Shown: piece after piece, positions 1 to 6,315 of the stretch | Position numbering within the stretch: position 1 is the stretch's first letter | Layout of the letters: each line of letters begins with the position of its first letter | Made by a program: the position numbers and the translations under genes | The notes under the pieces: model-generated | The model's input: only the letters and a program-made list of their open reading frames with translations | What the model was told of the DNA's origin: nothing | Database searches by the model: none | NCBI GenBank assembly: GCA_016845285.1 | Contig: JAERSX010000458.1 | Coordinates: forward strand, 1-10,277 | Length of the DNA: 10,277 nucleotides | Source: Deltaproteobacteria bacterium | GTDB lineage: Bacteria; Myxococcota_A; UBA796; UBA2385 | Direction: 5' to 3'

Positions 1-2
1 TC

Positions 3-623
3 TCTACAGCCCAGGGCGACCATCGCCCGGGCCGCGTCCGGCATGAAGACGAGCTCGATGGGGAGGTCCAGGGGCCCAGGCCACAGTGCCCGCTTGCCCA
101 ACAGCGCGGACTGGAGCACCCGAGCCGTCAGGGTGACGACCCCCGGGCCGTAGAATTCCGGCAGCCGAACGATCAGGGAGGGGACATCCGAGCTGCTCAG
201 CCTCGCCTCCATGTCGGCGCGGAGGCTCCCTCGGAGAGAGCTCGGTGCCGGGCTGCGATCTTCGGCGACCTCGACTCCCGGCTCACCCCGCCCGTAGATC
301 CAGACGTTGCCCGGGAAGACGAGCCTCGAGCGAGTGGAGCGGGCGCCCTCGATCACGGCCTCCAGCAACGGCGGAAAGAGCTCGAGCCATCGTGCGAAGG
401 GCGGGTTCACACAGAAGAAGCAGACGTCGACTCCGTCGAGAGCTGCCGCGACATCCTGTGCGCTGGAGGCATCTGCAGCAGCCACCGTCACGCCCTCGGG
501 CGCTGAGTAGCGCTCGGGATCGCGAACAATTGCACGGACCCGGTGCCCTTCGGTCAGGGCCCCTCGGACGATGCTGGACCCGAGGCCGCCGCGGGCGCCA
601 AGGATGGCAAGGGACTTTCCCAC
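3..623 (-). CDS. NAD(P)-binding SDR / NmrA-like epimerase, C-terminus off left edge
   Basis: Reading leftwards from GTG 623, 207 codons stay open to the window edge, so the C-terminus is missing. Residues 5-15 (LAILGARGGLG) form a beta strand followed by the GxxGxxG dinucleotide-binding loop of a Rossmann fold. Residues 29-36 (VRAIVRDP) are the second strand of NmrA-like and atypical extended SDR proteins. Further family-like pieces are LVFPGNVWIYG at 101-111, RLPEFYGPG at 153-161 and a hydrophobic FMPDAARAMVALG at 193-205. The canonical YxxxK catalytic pair is not evident: the expected region reads PSSLRGSLRADME. It may be an NmrA-type sensor or an atypical dehydratase rather than a classical epimerase; the substrate is unknown. 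An in-frame stop lies about 75 bases upstream, and GTG 623 is the only sensible start I find, but it has no clear ribosome-binding site. Codon use is strongly G/C-ending. The nearest other gene, the lipoprotein, is divergent. Confidence 0.8.
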   Translation of the reverse strand, partial: MGKSLAILGARGGLGSSIVRGALTEGHRVRAIVRDPERYSAPEGVTVAAADASSAQDVAAALDGVDVCFFCVNPPFARWLELFPPLLEAVIEGARSTRSRLVFPGNVWIYGRGEPGVEVAEDRSPAPSSLRGSLRADMEARLSSSDVPSLIVRLPEFYGPGVVTLTARVLQSALLGKRALWPGPLDLPIELVFMPDAARAMVALGCR

Positions 624-800
624 TTGGCCGACATGGTAGTGCGAAGTCGCTTCGAGAGGTGAGCGTGGAATCGCACAAGGCTCGGATCACCTCGAGCATG
701 GGCCAGCTCTGTGCGGATGGCCACACATCAGGCTCGAGGCTCTTCAGTCCTGCGGCGGGACAGCGCGTGCGCTAAGCGCCTGGGGACACGGGAGTCGGAC
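624..800. promoter_or_regulatory. Divergent intergenic region between SDR gene and lipoprotein gene
   Basis: These 177 bases separate two divergently transcribed genes, so promoters for both should lie here, but I see no confident -35/-10 pair. A small inverted repeat (CGAAG-TCG-CTTCG, 642-654) sits about 20 bases upstream of the SDR start. Its five-base stem is too weak to call a regulatory element. Open frames crossing the region have arginine- and serine-rich, shadow-like composition. Confidence 0.3.
791..794 (+). promoter_or_regulatory. Ribosome-binding site of the lipoprotein gene
   Basis: GGAG lies six bases before ATG 801. It decides for this start over an in-frame ATG at 711, which would add 30 residues ahead of the signal peptide and bury it. 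Confidence 0.65.
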
Positions 801-1253
801 ATGAGGAAGTGGCTGCTTTGTTTTCTGTCCTGCGGCATGGCGGTCGGCTGCGGCGGTGAGTGTGTCGAGGATGTCCTCAGCGACGACGGCACCGGCACAC
901 CGAGCGTCCTGACCTTGGGGGCCTATGAGTTGGTGAGCGGCTGCTACGAAGACCGTGACAAGGATCTGGAGATGGAACTGGGCGCCGACTGTCACACCTG
1001 GAGTCGGACCACGACCAAGGCCGACGACCACTCCTCAGAGAGCCACGAGCACTACAACGCTGCCGCGGACATGACCTACGATCAGGTCACGTTCACCTGG
1101 ACCGAGTACGGCCCTGAGGCCTCCCAAGGAGACATCGAGGAGCTGTGCGAGAGTGGCGTGGGGGGCACCGCCAAGGAGGCCACCTGGGACGACTACGTCG
1201 AGGAGCCACCCGGCTCGGGGGCCTGGCTCAAGATCAAGTCCGTAGAGTACTGA
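801..1253 (+). CDS. Small putative lipoprotein of unknown function
   Basis: 150 residues. The N-terminus is a short export signal: MRK, then a hydrophobic stretch WLLCFLSCGMAVG, then Cys17. AVGC at 14-17 fits a loose lipobox, so Cys17 is the predicted lipidation site and the protein probably sits in the inner or outer membrane facing the periplasm or cell surface. The mature part is acidic, with many Asp and Glu and a His/Ser/Thr-rich stretch (roughly residues 70-95). It has at least four further cysteines (in CGGECVED, VSGCYED, GADCHTW and EELCESG), so one or two disulphides are possible. I recognise no domain. The C-terminus (GAWLKIKSVEY) looks like an edge beta strand. Several ATG and GTG codons lie upstream in frame, but only ATG 801 has a ribosome-binding site and places the hydrophobic segment at the N-terminus. 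It converges on the FkbM gene with 24 bases between the stop codons. Confidence 0.75.
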   Translation: MRKWLLCFLSCGMAVGCGGECVEDVLSDDGTGTPSVLTLGAYELVSGCYEDRDKDLEMELGADCHTWSRTTTKADDHSSESHEHYNAAADMTYDQVTFTWTEYGPEASQGDIEELCESGVGGTAKEATWDDYVEEPPGSGAWLKIKSVEY

Positions 1254-1279
1254 GGGGGGCCATATCGGCGAACGCCCTC
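1252..1279. terminator. Weak possible bidirectional terminator between convergent genes
   Basis: GAGGG at 1252-1256 can pair with CCCTC at 1275-1279 around an 18-base loop, exactly between the two converging stop codons. The stem is only five pairs and there is no T-run on either strand, so this is suggestive by position only. Confidence 0.2.
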
Positions 1280-2324
1280 ACTCCACTGTCGCGTACAGGA
1301 CGGTCTCTTCACCGTAGATGGTGTGGTGATCGAGGTAGAGGCGGTAGCCCGGGTCGATGGCACGGACGCGGCGGGCCAGCTTCCACCAGTCACCTGGAAG
1401 GTGGTACGCGGAGATCGCAAGCTTGGGTCGGAACCGACGAATCGTCCGGGTGGCGCCTCGCAGGGCCGCGTCCTCGGATCCCTCGATGTCCATCTTGATG
1501 AAGTCCACCGCGTCGAGAGCCTGGGACTCCACGTGGTCGTCGATGGAGCGGGTGGTCACCGAGTGGGCGCCGGACTGGCCCACCTGGGTGCCGGGACCCC
1601 GAGGGTCGAACCGAAGCTCGACGCCCGACGTCTCACCCACGGCGTGCTCGATGACCGAGATGCGGCTGCCCACCTCGGGGTTCATGGCGAGGTTGCGCTC
1701 GAAGAACACGAGGTTGTCCGGCACGAACTCGAAGCTGTGGACGCGCCCGGAGGGCCCGGCGTGGCCGGCCAACCACAGGGCGGTGTCCCCCCGGCACGCG
1801 CCGCAGTCGAGGACTGTGTCACCAGGGGCGACCGCGACCCGTGCGGTCGGTCGGTCGAGGGTGTAGTGACCGCAGACCACGTGTGACAGGATGAAGCCTC
1901 GGCTCGCCAGGATGCGGACGGGAGGCTGCTCGAATCGGTAGATGTGGAGGTCCTTGTTGCCGACGTGTGCGGCGGCTTCCTGCTCGACCTGAACTCGGCC
2001 CCCGCAGCTCGGACCCCCGGCCAGCGCGGCCGCGAACGCCGGGGTGTGACGGGCGCGCTTCACCTTGAGATGACCCAGGGACTTGAAGAGCATGCTCTCG
2101 AGCAGAACCCGCCGGCTCTCGTCGTCTGCCAGTGCATCCCAGAGCCAAGCCAGATCGTCGAGATGGTCGAGGATCAGCTCTTGCCACCAGCGTAGCTCAC
2201 CGACCTTGACCTTGCCCTCGCCGCCTGGACCGAATCGATCGATGGCGTGGTTCCCCACGTGGTGTTGATGGGCGTGGCGGACCAGCCGGTCGAGGTACAA
2301 CTGCCGCAGCGCGCGCGCATTCAT
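1278..2324 (-). CDS. FkbM-family SAM-dependent methyltransferase
   Basis: 348 residues. The C-terminal half is a clear FkbM (Methyltransf_21) domain. Motif I for S-adenosylmethionine binding is VLDCGACRGDTALWLA at 171-186, and the acidic end of strand 2 is HSFEFVPDN at 196-204. The family hallmark FIKMDIEGSEDAALRGA is at 275-291, followed by KLAISAYHL at 301-309 and a closing YLDHHTIYGEETVLYA near 330-345. FkbM-type enzymes usually transfer a methyl group to a hydroxyl of a sugar or secondary metabolite; the substrate here cannot be read from sequence. Residues 1-165 are an N-terminal extension, largely helical with many His, Trp and Leu, that I do not recognise. The C-terminal domain alone matches the usual FkbM core. 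ATG 2324 is preceded by AGGAG at five bases. No sugar-biosynthesis or NRPS/PKS genes adjoin it, so it looks like a stand-alone gene. It diverges from the ADP-ribosyltransferase-like gene. Confidence 0.92.
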   Translation of the reverse strand: MNARALRQLYLDRLVRHAHQHHVGNHAIDRFGPGGEGKVKVGELRWWQELILDHLDDLAWLWDALADDESRRVLLESMLFKSLGHLKVKRARHTPAFAAALAGGPSCGGRVQVEQEAAAHVGNKDLHIYRFEQPPVRILASRGFILSHVVCGHYTLDRPTARVAVAPGDTVLDCGACRGDTALWLAGHAGPSGRVHSFEFVPDNLVFFERNLAMNPEVGSRISVIEHAVGETSGVELRFDPRGPGTQVGQSGAHSVTTRSIDDHVESQALDAVDFIKMDIEGSEDAALRGATRTIRRFRPKLAISAYHLPGDWWKLARRVRAIDPGYRLYLDHHTIYGEETVLYATVE

Positions 2325-2501
2325 CGGGTCTCCTGTCGAGGTGGGGAGTCTGCCACGGTTCTGGACTGGTCCTCCTCACGCGAAGTCCTCGTGATGCAGT
2401 GGATCCCGAGGATCAGGTGGTCGGCCTCCGGTCTCGGGAGCGGTGGAATGTGTGTGTTCCCATCGAGTCCGTCCATAGTGAGCGGCCTGGAGGCAATGTA
2501 G
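2325..2501. promoter_or_regulatory. Divergent intergenic region, FkbM / ADP-ribosyltransferase-like gene
   Basis: These 177 bases should hold both outward promoters. Each flanking gene has a good ribosome-binding site at its edge: AGGAG at 2330-2334 for the FkbM gene on the minus strand, and GGAGG at 2489-2493 for the plus-strand gene. I see no convincing sigma-70 promoter. A GGAA-8-TTCC inverted repeat at 2445-2460 is the only symmetric element, and it is too short to call an operator. Confidence 0.35.
2489..2493 (+). promoter_or_regulatory. Ribosome-binding site of the secreted ADP-ribosyltransferase-like gene
   Basis: GGAGG lies eight bases before ATG 2502. This is a strong site. It shows that translation is meant to begin at the signal-peptide ATG, ahead of the frame break near 2887. 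Confidence 0.75.
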
Positions 2502-2888
2502 ATGGTACGGAGGCGACACTTGGTCTTTGGGGCATTGTTCGTTGTGTTTGCGGCCGGCGCATTCGCTGCGGCTGCGCCAGCAGACATCTCGCTATTTCCA
2601 GACGACTTCACTTGTGTCGGGACGTTGAATCGGACCCTGACCGAGTCGAAGACCATCCAGCCCAGCAAGCAGTTCGGCACGATGGAGGTCCGTCGTCGTG
2701 GCAGCTCTCTGGAGTTCTATCGTGTCGATCCGTTGCAACGGGTCGATGATGGTGGGCTCTTCAATGCCACCGTCGAGATCGTCCAGTCCCAGCGTGGCGG
2801 TCGGACACAGTTCTTGGTCGCACACACGACGCCCGGCCGTGCGAAGATCGCTGGTGGCGATCGCATCGACGGCCAAGCGGAGTCTGCA
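2502..2888 (+). pseudogene. 5' part of secreted ADP-ribosyltransferase-like gene (signal peptide and N-terminal domain)
   Basis: From ATG 2502, about 129 codons look genuinely coding. The product begins with a classic Sec signal: basic MVRRRH, hydrophobic LVFGALFVVFAAGAFAAAAP, and a likely cleavage after the Ala run near residues 22-27. A mixed, probably beta-rich domain follows to about residue 128 (LFPDDFTC, EVRRRGSSLEFYRVDP, RTQFLVAHTT). I recognise no family in it. From about 2888 the same frame stays open to a stop at 3386, but the translation turns into Arg/Ser/Pro/Trp-rich nonsense of the kind seen when a real GC-rich gene is read out of frame. At the same point the frame of the 3' part takes over with good codon use. 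I therefore read 2502-3874 as one gene of about 457 codons with one base missing (or two extra) around 2860-2905. Whether it is a true mutation or a sequence error cannot be told here. Confidence 0.6.
2879..2882 (+). promoter_or_regulatory. Possible internal ribosome-binding site before ATG 2888
   Basis: GGAG five bases before ATG 2888 could start translation of the catalytic part without the signal peptide. It may be chance, since the same bases code for Ala-Glu in the upstream frame. Confidence 0.35.
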
Positions 2889-3874
2889 TGTACCAGTACG
2901 ATCCTGACAGAGCCCCGGACAGCCGCTTTGTTCCCGGCACACCGACGCTCATCGTGTCAGGGAATGCGGGCCGTATGCTCGATCCTCGGCGCACGCCCGT
3001 TCGTGTGCTGTCCGTCGACGTGGACCGAGGGATGTTCACCGTCGAGGTGCTGGGCTTCGAGGACGCGGGCGCGCTCTGGAAGGTGCCGCTGGAGTTCGCG
3101 TCGCGGTTTCAGATCGCCGTGGGCTCCCCGGTGGCCAGCGAGGCAACGCAGGCCGCGATGCAGGCCGCCATCGAGTGTCATGACCAGCCCCTTCGGATCG
3201 ACATCGACGCGGCTGTGGCGCGACAGACGGAACACCGTCTGGCCTCCAGTCGACGAGACGCTACGGCATGGCTGGCCGCGCACTCGGAGTACTTCGCTGT
3301 CCACGAGACGCTGGACCTGGACGCATGGACGGGTCCCGATGCCCTGCAGCGCGACCTCTGCAGGTATCTCGGTGAGCGCGATCTGATGGACATGGAGCGC
3401 GAATTCGCGGCTCGATACGTCAGCAATCCCTGGCCGGTCGGTGCGGTGAAGGGCCACCGGGTCGTCATCGCCGAGCTGGGGTTGTGCGCGTTCCAAGGCA
3501 AGAAGATCCGGGACCCCGAGTTGTTTGCGGGCCGGTGGAGTCGCGAGCAGCGCGCTCGACACATCCTGGCCCGCATGGGGTTCGTTCAGCAGGTGTTCCG
3601 CCGTGCCGGGCACGAGCAGGTCACCCTCTTTCGTGGGATGCCTCTACGAGGTCCGCTTCGGCCACCCCCCAACCGGACCTTCGTCTCGAGCAGCTTCAAG
3701 CGTGAGCTGGCGGAGAGCTTCTTCGACACGGAGGGCTACGATGGCGTGCTGCTCCGCGCCCGAGTCCCGGTGGAGCGGCTGTTCATGACCTATCAGGAGA
3801 CGATGGAGATGAATCAGCAATACAAGGAGGCAGAGGCCCTGCTCCTGGTGTGCGGACGTGAGTCGCCCTTTTGA
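2888..3874 (+). CDS. Mono-ADP-ribosyltransferase-like protein, C-terminal catalytic part
   Basis: 328 residues from ATG 2888. The last 85 residues show the three landmarks of the R-S-E class of ADP-ribosyltransferases (cholera-toxin/VIP2/C3-like fold). These are LFRGMPLRG with Arg249 for NAD+ binding, TFVSSSF with Ser267-269 in place of the S-T-S motif, and YKEAEALLL with Glu314-x-Glu316 as the catalytic E-x-E. Such enzymes transfer ADP-ribose from NAD+ to a protein or small-molecule target; the target is unknown. Residues 15-85 look like a beta domain (GTPTLIVSG, VRVLSVDVDRGMFTVEVLGF). Residues 85-240 are mostly helical. Taken with the 5' part this would be an exported protein, hence a candidate effector or toxin, though no secretion system or immunity gene lies beside it. 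GGAG at 2879-2882 precedes ATG 2888 by five bases, so a shorter, unexported product could also be made from here. The fold assignment rests on motif order and spacing; target and activity are inference. Confidence 0.72.
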   Translation: MYQYDPDRAPDSRFVPGTPTLIVSGNAGRMLDPRRTPVRVLSVDVDRGMFTVEVLGFEDAGALWKVPLEFASRFQIAVGSPVASEATQAAMQAAIECHDQPLRIDIDAAVARQTEHRLASSRRDATAWLAAHSEYFAVHETLDLDAWTGPDALQRDLCRYLGERDLMDMEREFAARYVSNPWPVGAVKGHRVVIAELGLCAFQGKKIRDPELFAGRWSREQRARHILARMGFVQQVFRRAGHEQVTLFRGMPLRGPLRPPPNRTFVSSSFKRELAESFFDTEGYDGVLLRARVPVERLFMTYQETMEMNQQYKEAEALLLVCGRESPF

Positions 3875-4274
3875 CCAAGGGACGGCTGGTCTGTCGGCCC
3901 AGCGGCGAGGGAGAGACAGTCCAGTGCAGAGGGGAGAGTCGGGATCGACGGCGGTGAGCTGAGCATGAGTGGCTCGTCGAGGTGGATGATCTGAAGGAAG
4001 GTCGGGTCCCCGATGTGGGCGCCACAAACCCGACCGAGTCCGTACGTCACCTGAGCAGACCCCAGCAGCAGCCTCCTACACCTGGGCGAGGAGCTGTTCG
4101 GTTCAGGCTGGATTCGCTGGTCTCTTTCATGATGCCTCCATATCCATCTTTTTACGGGGCGGATGGGTTCCACCGGTGGGGTTCTTGGTTCTCCGTTGGC
4201 CGATCGGGCCTGCCAGATCGGATATGGTGACGGTGGTCAGACGTTGTTGATTTACCCGAGCCCTTGGCAGTCCC
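3875..4274. other. 400-base gap with no supported gene
   Basis: I see no convincing gene between the ADP-ribosyltransferase-like gene and the kinase. A minus-strand frame (GTG 4173 down to 3814, 119 codons) has a G/C-ending middle stretch that reads like protein (GSAQVTYGLGRVCGAHIGDP) but no ribosome-binding site. Its ends look like shadow sequence and it runs 61 bases into the 3' end of the plus-strand gene. A six-base inverted repeat, CCGATC (4200-4205) and GATCGG (4216-4221), lies about 55 bases before the kinase start and could be an operator. The region should also carry the kinase promoter, but no -35/-10 pair stands out. Confidence 0.4.
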
Positions 4275-6164
4275 ATGTCCGGTACGTCTCCGGATGAGGT
4301 CGAATCAGGAAGCTTGAGCTGGAGGCGCGAAGCGTTCGACCAGCTGGCCAGGATTTGCCTTGGGGGCTTCGTCGTTGCCATGTTCATCGCAGGGTTCGAG
4401 GACGCTCGCTCAGGGGCCTTGCTTGCGGCTCCACTGGCTTGCATCGGTGCCCTGCTGGCGGGTTGGGCATGGTTTTCGAAGAAGACCTCGCTGGACAGCC
4501 GAGTATTCGCCATCTTCCTGGCGTTCTGGTTGGTCTGCACCACACTGGTGGTCCTGTTCGGAACGCTGGGCCCCGTACCATTCGTGGGTCTGTCCTTAGC
4601 GGTCATCCTCGTCAGCGTGTTGAGTCCGGAGCGAACCTGGCAGGCCTTCGCCCTGGTGCTCCTCTCGCTCGTGATCGTCGGGGGCGCCTACGTCAGCTTG
4701 GGATGGCTCCCGCACGGTGCGGGCGAGATCGTGGGGGTCGCCAGCGCACCCACCGTGCGCTTCGACCCTCGCCTGGCCTCGACTTGGGTTCGTGATGTCG
4801 GCCTGTTCGCGTTGCTGACCCTGGTCAGCGTGCGAACCATCGGTGCCATCCAGAGGCGCATCGAAGAGGCCCTGGTGGTGGAGCGAGACCTCCATTCGCA
4901 GCTCATGGAGGAGACCGCAGGCAAGCTTGTGGCGATGGAGGAGCGGGCCCTCCTGGTCCAACAGATCGACGAAATGGAGCGGGTGGACTCGCTCGGCCGT
5001 CTGGCGGCCGGGGTGGCGCACGACTTCAACAACCTGATCGCCGTCATCCTGACCAACGTTGAGGTGGCCCGCGACCTGGCGGACTCGTCGATTCACGAGG
5101 ACCTCGATGACATCCAGGAGGCGGGGCTTCGGGCGACCGAGCTGGTCACTCAACTCATGGCCTTCACCGAACAGCCAGACGACCGCGTCTCGGCCGTGTT
5201 GCTGGATGAACGGGTGCTTGGGGCCATCAAGCTGGTCGACCGCTTGTTGCCGGCCCACATAGACTTGAGCTGGCGCCTCGATGGGCAGGGGCAGCAGTTC
5301 GTTGGAAAGCCAAGCAGCATCGCCCAGTTGGTGATGAATCTGTGCGTCAATGCCCGTGACTGCATGCCTGACGGGGGACGCATCGAGGTGTCCACCTCGG
5401 TGGTCGAGCGACCCGCCACCCCTGGTGAAGCCCCAATGCTCTGGATGTGTCTGGCCGTCCGAGACGAAGGGGCCGGGTTCTCAGACGAGCTCCTCGGGAA
5501 GATCCTCCAGCCACACCCCCCGACCAAGATGGAAGCCGGGCGCGGGTTGGGTCTGTTGCTGGTGAGCGAGTTTGCCGATGATGCCGGTGGCTTCATCGAG
5601 GTGAACTCCACCCCTGGACAAGGCTCGGAATGCTCGGTGTTTCTGCCGGTCAGCAGCGATGGTCCGGAAGTCGAGCCGGGCATGCCCCCACGCCGCGAGC
5701 GGAAGGAATGGTCCCCAGAAGGGTCGACCGTGTTGCTCGTAGATGATGACAGCATGTTGTTGACAGGCATAGAACGCATGCTGGAGCGCGCTGGATATCG
5801 GGTCCTGGCTGCCCAGAGTGGTGACCAGGCCCTCGACATCCACGCGAGCTGTGTAGGCCAGATCGACCTGCTCGTGACGGACTCGATGATGCCCGGCATG
5901 AGCGGGCTGGACTTGTACCGAGCCATCCTGCGAGCGGAGCGGCTGCCCGTGCTGTTCTGCAGTGGCTACACGAGCGACCAGTTCGAGGATGGGTTCTTCG
6001 AGGCTCCGGATCGAGACTGGCTGCGCAAGCCATTCTTGCGGTCCGGGTTGTTGGATCGGATCAACGGGTTGTTGAGCTTGCGTCCGGCGCACGTGCCCGG
6101 CTTGGAGGGGGAGGAGAGCGAGCCCCAGCTGTATCGGACACCGAACGACAAGCCCCACATGTAG
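4275..6164 (+). CDS. Membrane hybrid histidine kinase (6 TM, HisKA, HATPase, receiver)
   Basis: 629 residues. Six likely membrane segments lie at about 25-41, 47-67, 77-97, 98-116, 122-142 and 172-192, then a charged probable coiled coil at 193-238. The H-box is GRLAAGVAHDFNNLIAVI, with His249 the predicted phosphorylated residue. This HDFNN type is shared with CckA- and NtrB-like kinases. The N-box is QLVMNLCVNARDCMPDGG at 351-368, G1 is VRDEGAGF at 395-402 and G2 is GRGLGLLLVSEF at 422-433. The F-box is degenerate, LQPHPPTK where FxPFFTTK is usual. A receiver domain follows at 484-600 with acidic Asp490-Asp492, phospho-acceptor Asp536 in VTDSMMPGMSG, Ser563 and Lys585 (LRKPF). There is no HAMP, PAS or output domain, so the signal is probably sensed in or near the membrane and phosphate relayed His to Asp and on to an unlinked phosphotransfer protein. 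An in-frame TGA lies 27 bases upstream, so ATG 4275 is the only reasonable start, though without a clear ribosome-binding site. Confidence 0.93.
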   Translation: MSGTSPDEVESGSLSWRREAFDQLARICLGGFVVAMFIAGFEDARSGALLAAPLACIGALLAGWAWFSKKTSLDSRVFAIFLAFWLVCTTLVVLFGTLGPVPFVGLSLAVILVSVLSPERTWQAFALVLLSLVIVGGAYVSLGWLPHGAGEIVGVASAPTVRFDPRLASTWVRDVGLFALLTLVSVRTIGAIQRRIEEALVVERDLHSQLMEETAGKLVAMEERALLVQQIDEMERVDSLGRLAAGVAHDFNNLIAVILTNVEVARDLADSSIHEDLDDIQEAGLRATELVTQLMAFTEQPDDRVSAVLLDERVLGAIKLVDRLLPAHIDLSWRLDGQGQQFVGKPSSIAQLVMNLCVNARDCMPDGGRIEVSTSVVERPATPGEAPMLWMCLAVRDEGAGFSDELLGKILQPHPPTKMEAGRGLGLLLVSEFADDAGGFIEVNSTPGQGSECSVFLPVSSDGPEVEPGMPPRRERKEWSPEGSTVLLVDDDSMLLTGIERMLERAGYRVLAAQSGDQALDIHASCVGQIDLLVTDSMMPGMSGLDLYRAILRAERLPVLFCSGYTSDQFEDGFFEAPDRDWLRKPFLRSGLLDRINGLLSLRPAHVPGLEGEESEPQLYRTPNDKPHM

Positions 6165-6315
6165 TCGGCCACCAGGTTGTCTTCACTCCCGGGAGACCAA
6201 AGTCGAGGGGCGTGAGAGGCTCCTTTGGCATCTGGAGGGCCTCTGCCATGGCGAGCGTGTTGGTGGCCGAGCGGCCTGCGGTCCGTCGTGTGTCGTGTGC
6301 GATTCGGGCCGAGCT
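6165..6315. terminator. Convergent gap with an imperfect hairpin, possible terminator
   Basis: The kinase and the subtilase gene converge here with 151 bases between stops. AGAGGCTCC (6215-6223) can pair with GGAG and CCTCT (6234-6244) with a two-base bulge and a 10-base loop. CTCCCGGGAG at 6186-6195 is a perfect palindrome. Neither is followed by a T-run, so Rho-independent termination is uncertain; position is the main argument. Confidence 0.3.

Noticed and set aside
245..775. 176-codon plus-strand and 147-codon minus-strand frames over the SDR gene
   Set aside because: Both are Arg/Ser/Pro-rich, while the third frame on the minus strand has a proper Rossmann motif.
1323..1886. 187-codon and 169-codon plus-strand frames opposite the FkbM gene
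   Set aside because: Both lie wholly inside the FkbM coding region, show no motif or ribosome-binding site, and have shadow-like composition.
2445..2460. GGAA-8-TTCC inverted repeat as a transcription-factor operator
   Set aside because: Four-base arms occur often by chance in sequence of this length; no second copy and no adjacent regulator gene.
2860..2905. Programmed -1 ribosomal frameshifting
   Set aside because: I find no slippery heptamer or obvious downstream stem at the junction, and the same holds near 8484.
2889..3386. Continuation of the 2502 frame to its stop at 3386
   Set aside because: Composition becomes Arg/Ser/Trp/Pro-rich and it is fully overlapped by the well-supported ADP-ribosyltransferase-like frame.
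4596..5926. Minus-strand frames of 220 and 258 codons opposite the histidine kinase
   Set aside because: The plus-strand frame carries all kinase motifs; the antisense frames are rich in His/Arg/Gln or Ser/Arg and show no family.
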